From positions 372,001-436,000 of the forward strand of contig JAOALC010000002.1 of NCBI GenBank assembly GCA_025153775.1: DNA of 64,000 nt, written 5' to 3'. The notes under the pieces are model-generated. The model did no database searches and was not told the origin of the DNA. It saw nothing but the letters and a program-made list of their open reading frames with translations. Positions 61,407-64,000 of this stretch are shown here, piece after piece. Numbering within the stretch: position 1 is the first letter of the stretch; every line of letters starts with the position of its first letter. The translations under genes were made by a program, and so were the position numbers. This DNA is from SAR92 clade bacterium H231 (GTDB taxonomy: Bacteria > Pseudomonadota > Gammaproteobacteria > Pseudomonadales > Porticoccaceae).

Positions 61407-64000
61407 TTATTGCACTGAACCCGTAATTGCCCAGCCGCTATACCAAGGTATTTCACCTGCTTTAACAGCTCCAATATAGTCGGTTGAGTCAAAGACAAAA
61501 GATGACCCATTGTCCTGAGCGGTGATGGCCTCAGCAGTCACCGCTGCCGATGCATTGGTAATCGCCTTATTGGCATCTAGAACAACCGCTTCCAATATAA
61601 CTGAATCCGTGCTCACAGGCTCTTCTTTGTTAAAGGCTGCACCAGCGGTATCACAGAGGAAGTTTCTCATGGTGATTGGCGTATCAATCTTAGCCGTGGC
61701 ACTGTCGTTATCGTGATCGGAATCATCGATACGGGCACAGGTCACGTCGTAGCCAGTCACCGCAGAGTTATGGATAGCTGCAGTGACCGAACCGCGCAGA
61801 CGCATACCAAACTCGCCGGCACTGTTAGCCGCGTCGCCACCGATAATGGTTACGTTGGCAATGACACCGGCAGTCTCTGGAGTATAGTCTTCGTCAGAAG
61901 AGTTAAGCTCGATACCGCGCGGGTCGTTAGAGCCCACTGGTGTAGCACCGGCAGTTTGGTTCTTGATAATCAGTGCATACTGAATATTGCCCTGATAACC
62001 CTCATCGAAATCAATATCATCGTCGTCATTGTTAGTGAGCAGCGCATGTTTAACGTTGACGGTGCCGCCAAACCATTCAATGCCATCATCCTGATTGCCA
62101 TGAACCTGAACATAGTCAATCAGGGTGCCGTGACCAACTCCCTGAAGGGTCAGACCATTAATTTCATTGTTGGGTCCAGCGATCAGGCCGCCCTCAGCGA
62201 TACGCACGTAACGGATAATACCGCTGTTGTCGGCTGGTACGTTGCCACCGTATTCCTGAACAAAGTCACCGCCTTCACCGAGGATATTGCACCAGCTTTC
62301 ACCGTCGGCAAAACAGGCACCTGTTCCACCCTGACCATACTGTGGGGCGAAACCCTGGATCACAACACCGCCCCATTCGCCCATGCCATCGTAATCAGGA
62401 TCAATAGAACTAAAAGTAATTGGGCTTGTGGCAGACCCATTGGCAATCAACTTGGACCCGCGAGTAACCAAAAGAACGCCATCTGAAAATGCGTTGATAT
62501 TAACACCTGCACGAATGGTCAGTGTCACACCTGCCGCCTGAATGGCGTCCATTTCAGCCTGGGAAGTGATCTCCACATTACCAGAACCTACAGTCACCAC
62601 TCCGTCAAGGCGATATTCAACACCAGCGACCATAGTGTAGTCCTGATCTACATTACCCTTGAGAGTACAGACTGTTTTAGACGAGTTACAGCTAGCAAAT
62701 GATGCCTCTGTGGCAGTTTCCTCTGCGGCGACTGAACCGGGGATAGTCCAGCCAGCCCACCAGGCTACTGCTTCAGATGGGTCAACAGCACCGACAAAGT
62801 TTGTTTCATCAAAGACAAATGAAGAGCCGTTGTCCTGTGCGGTGATAGCTGTTGCCGCGTCCAGGGAAGCTGCTGCATTAACAATAGCGTAGTTGCTGTC
62901 GAAGCTAATGCCCTCTTCAATCACGCTGTCTGTAGAAACAGGCAGTTCTTTGTTAAATGCCACACCAGAAGTATCACAGATAAAATTATTCAAAGTGATT
63001 GGTGTATCAATCTTGGCCGTTGCGCTGTCGTTGTCGTGATCGGAATCATCGATACGGGCACAGGTCAGGTCGTAGCCAGTCACCGCAGAGTTATGGATAG
63101 CTGCAGTGACCGAACCGCGCAGACGCATACCAAACTCACCAGCGCTGTTAGCCGCGTCGCCGCCAATAATAGTGACATTAGCAATGACACCAGCAGTCTC
63201 TGGAGTATAGTCTTCGTCAGAAGAGTTAAGCTCGATACCGCGCGGGTCGTTAGAACCTACTGGTGTAGCATCAGGAGTCTGATTCTTGATAATCAGTGCA
63301 TACTGAATATTACCCTGATAACCCTCGTCAAAATCTATATCGTCATCGTCATTGTTAGTGAGCACAGCATATTTAACGTTAGCTGTACCGCCAAACCACT
63401 CAATGCCATCATCCTGATTACCATGAACCTGCACGTATTCAATTTCGGTACCATAGCCGACACCCTGAAGGGTCAGACCATTAATTTCATTGTTGGGCCC
63501 AGCGATCAGACCACCCTCAGCAATACGCACATAGCGGATATGGCCACTGTCATCAGCAGGCAAATTACCGCCGTATTCCTGAACAAAGTCACCGCCTTCA
63601 CCAAGGATATTGCACCAGCTTTCGCCGTCAGCAAAACAGGCGCCTGTTCCGCCCTGACCATACTGTGGGGCGAAACCCTGGATTACAACACCGCCCCATT
63701 CGCCCATGCCATCGTAATTTTCATCAGCAAGACTGCTAAAGGTAATTGGCTGCGCAGCTGTACCTATGGCTTCCAGCTTGGAGCCACGAGTTACCAACAG
63801 CACACCATCAGCAGCGCCGCGAACATCGGTACCTGGTTCAATTGTTAGAGTTACACCCTGGCTAACAATTAGATCCATCTCTGCCTGAGAGGAAATCTCT
63901 TTATTGCCTAAACCGACCTGAACTACACCGCTCAAAACATACTGGGTGCCTGAGGCCATGCTGTAGTCAGTATTAATGGTTCCTGTTACCACAGCCTGTG
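61407..64000 (-). CDS. Large beta-helix-type repeat protein (5' end outside the window)
   Basis: At least 864 codons of an open frame that continues past the right edge; the first in-window candidate start is an internal GTG, so the true N-terminus is not seen. It consists of two tandem repeats of 441 residues (1323-bp offset). Each starts with a GTLTIEPGT/LTIRAG-like strand region, passes GSKLEAIGTAAQPITFSS and GEWGGVVIQGFAPQYGQGGTGACFADGESWCN, and ends with GSSFVFD and WWAGW or WYSGW. The pattern of short strands with IGPNNEINGLTLQGVG is that of right-handed parallel beta-helix proteins. Two conserved cysteines per repeat suggest a disulphide at the surface. Such proteins are often secreted or outer-membrane-linked; function is unknown. 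Location beside GH81 suggests polysaccharide or surface binding, by inference only. Confidence 0.82.
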   Translation of the reverse strand, partial: QAVVTGTINTDYSMASGTQYVLSGVVQVGLGNKEISSQAEMDLIVSQGVTLTIEPGTDVRGAADGVLLVTRGSKLEAIGTAAQPITFSSLADENYDGMGEWGGVVIQGFAPQYGQGGTGACFADGESWCNILGEGGDFVQEYGGNLPADDSGHIRYVRIAEGGLIAGPNNEINGLTLQGVGYGTEIEYVQVHGNQDDGIEWFGGTANVKYAVLTNNDDDDIDFDEGYQGNIQYALIIKNQTPDATPVGSNDPRGIELNSSDEDYTPETAGVIANVTIIGGDAANSAGEFGMRLRGSVTAAIHNSAVTGYDLTCARIDDSDHDNDSATAKIDTPITLNNFICDTSGVAFNKELPVSTDSVIEEGISFDSNYAIVNAAASLDAATAITAQDNGSSFVFDETNFVGAVDPSEAVAWWAGWTIPGSVAAEETATEASFASCNSSKTVCTLKGNVDQDYTMVAGVEYRLDGVVTVGSGNVEITSQAEMDAIQAAGVTLTIRAGVNINAFSDGVLLVTRGSKLIANGSATSPITFSSIDPDYDGMGEWGGVVIQGFAPQYGQGGTGACFADGESWCNILGEGGDFVQEYGGNVPADNSGIIRYVRIAEGGLIAGPNNEINGLTLQGVGHGTLIDYVQVHGNQDDGIEWFGGTVNVKHALLTNNDDDDIDFDEGYQGNIQYALIIKNQTAGATPVGSNDPRGIELNSSDEDYTPETAGVIANVTIIGGDAANSAGEFGMRLRGSVTAAIHNSAVTGYDVTCARIDDSDHDNDSATAKIDTPITMRNFLCDTAGAAFNKEEPVSTDSVILEAVVLDANKAITNASAAVTAEAITAQDNGSSFVFDSTDYIGAVKAGEIPWYSGWAITGSVQ
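61681..63610. repeat. Long in-frame DNA repeat within the beta-helix gene
   Basis: The plus-strand stretch 61681 to about 62290 is repeated at 63004 to about 63613 with an offset of 1323 bases and long exact runs, for example around 61716-61820 and 63039-63143. Flanking parts of the two units differ more. This points to a recent intragenic duplication or to ongoing gene conversion between units. Confidence 0.85.

Overview
The window reads as one chromosome segment of a marine, oligotroph-like gammaproteobacterium, probably near the Cellvibrionales/SAR92/BD1-7 groups. This placement is inferred from the mix of TonB receptors, Na+-coupled transporters, a GH81 laminarinase, the xseB-ispA-dxs gene order and a tmRNA tag ANDDNYALAA; no 16S is present. 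It falls into two parts. Bases 50742-64000 look like ordinary core chromosome: an NSS transporter, an HNH nuclease, a candidate small RNA, xseB-ispA-dxs, a GST-like protein, a GH81 beta-1,3-glucanase lipoprotein and a giant repeat protein cut by the window edge. Bases 1-50220 are accessory DNA packed against the 3' end of the tmRNA gene ssrA (50220-50611, minus strand).

The accessory part is punctuated by copies of the ssrA 3' end (core about 19 nt) in one orientation. They begin at 10713 (degenerate), 15441, 35157, 35343, 49871 and 50046, with the genuine gene end at 50220; an arm-only remnant lies near 17868-17912. Three copies (10713, 15441, 35343) carry a shared tail of about 95 nt ending in repeated TTTGTTAC motifs. 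The simplest reading is repeated site-specific integration at ssrA, leaving a stack of modules, with copies near ssrA perfect and the farthest one most decayed. No integrase, transposase or relaxase is visible in the window.

Modules from left to right: (I) to about 10.7 kb, a self-sufficient reductive dehalogenase fused to its own reductase, an aldehyde dehydrogenase, a LysR regulator, a double OsmC-like protein and a TonB receptor, suggesting use of halogenated aromatics. (II) 10.8-15.4 kb, a membrane desaturase and a ferritin-like predicted hydrolase, each divergent from an AraC/OruR-type regulator. (III) 15.5-17.9 kb, a metallophosphoesterase and two proteins of unknown role. (IV) 17.9-35.2 kb, a TonB receptor, S9 peptidase, prolidase-like amidohydrolase, D-amino-acid transaminase, aldehyde and acyl-CoA dehydrogenases and two amino-acid-type transporters, followed by a GMC oxidoreductase and MFS transporter enclosed by two paralogous TetR genes. 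(V) 35.4-49.7 kb, a LuxR-type regulator and three transcription units encoding a transaminase, a PLP lyase/decarboxylase, two SDRs, an Ldh2-type dehydrogenase, a ureohydrolase, an N-carbamoyl-amino-acid-hydrolase-like M20 enzyme, two MFS carriers and a TonB receptor; this looks like uptake and dismantling of a guanidino- or ureido-bearing compound.

Modules I, IV and V each pair a TonB receptor with local regulators and a set of degradative enzymes, and IV and V also carry inner-membrane carriers. The window therefore resembles a set of exchangeable outer-membrane-to-cytoplasm catabolic cassettes collected at one tmRNA locus. Substrates are inferred from enzyme families and are not proven by sequence alone.
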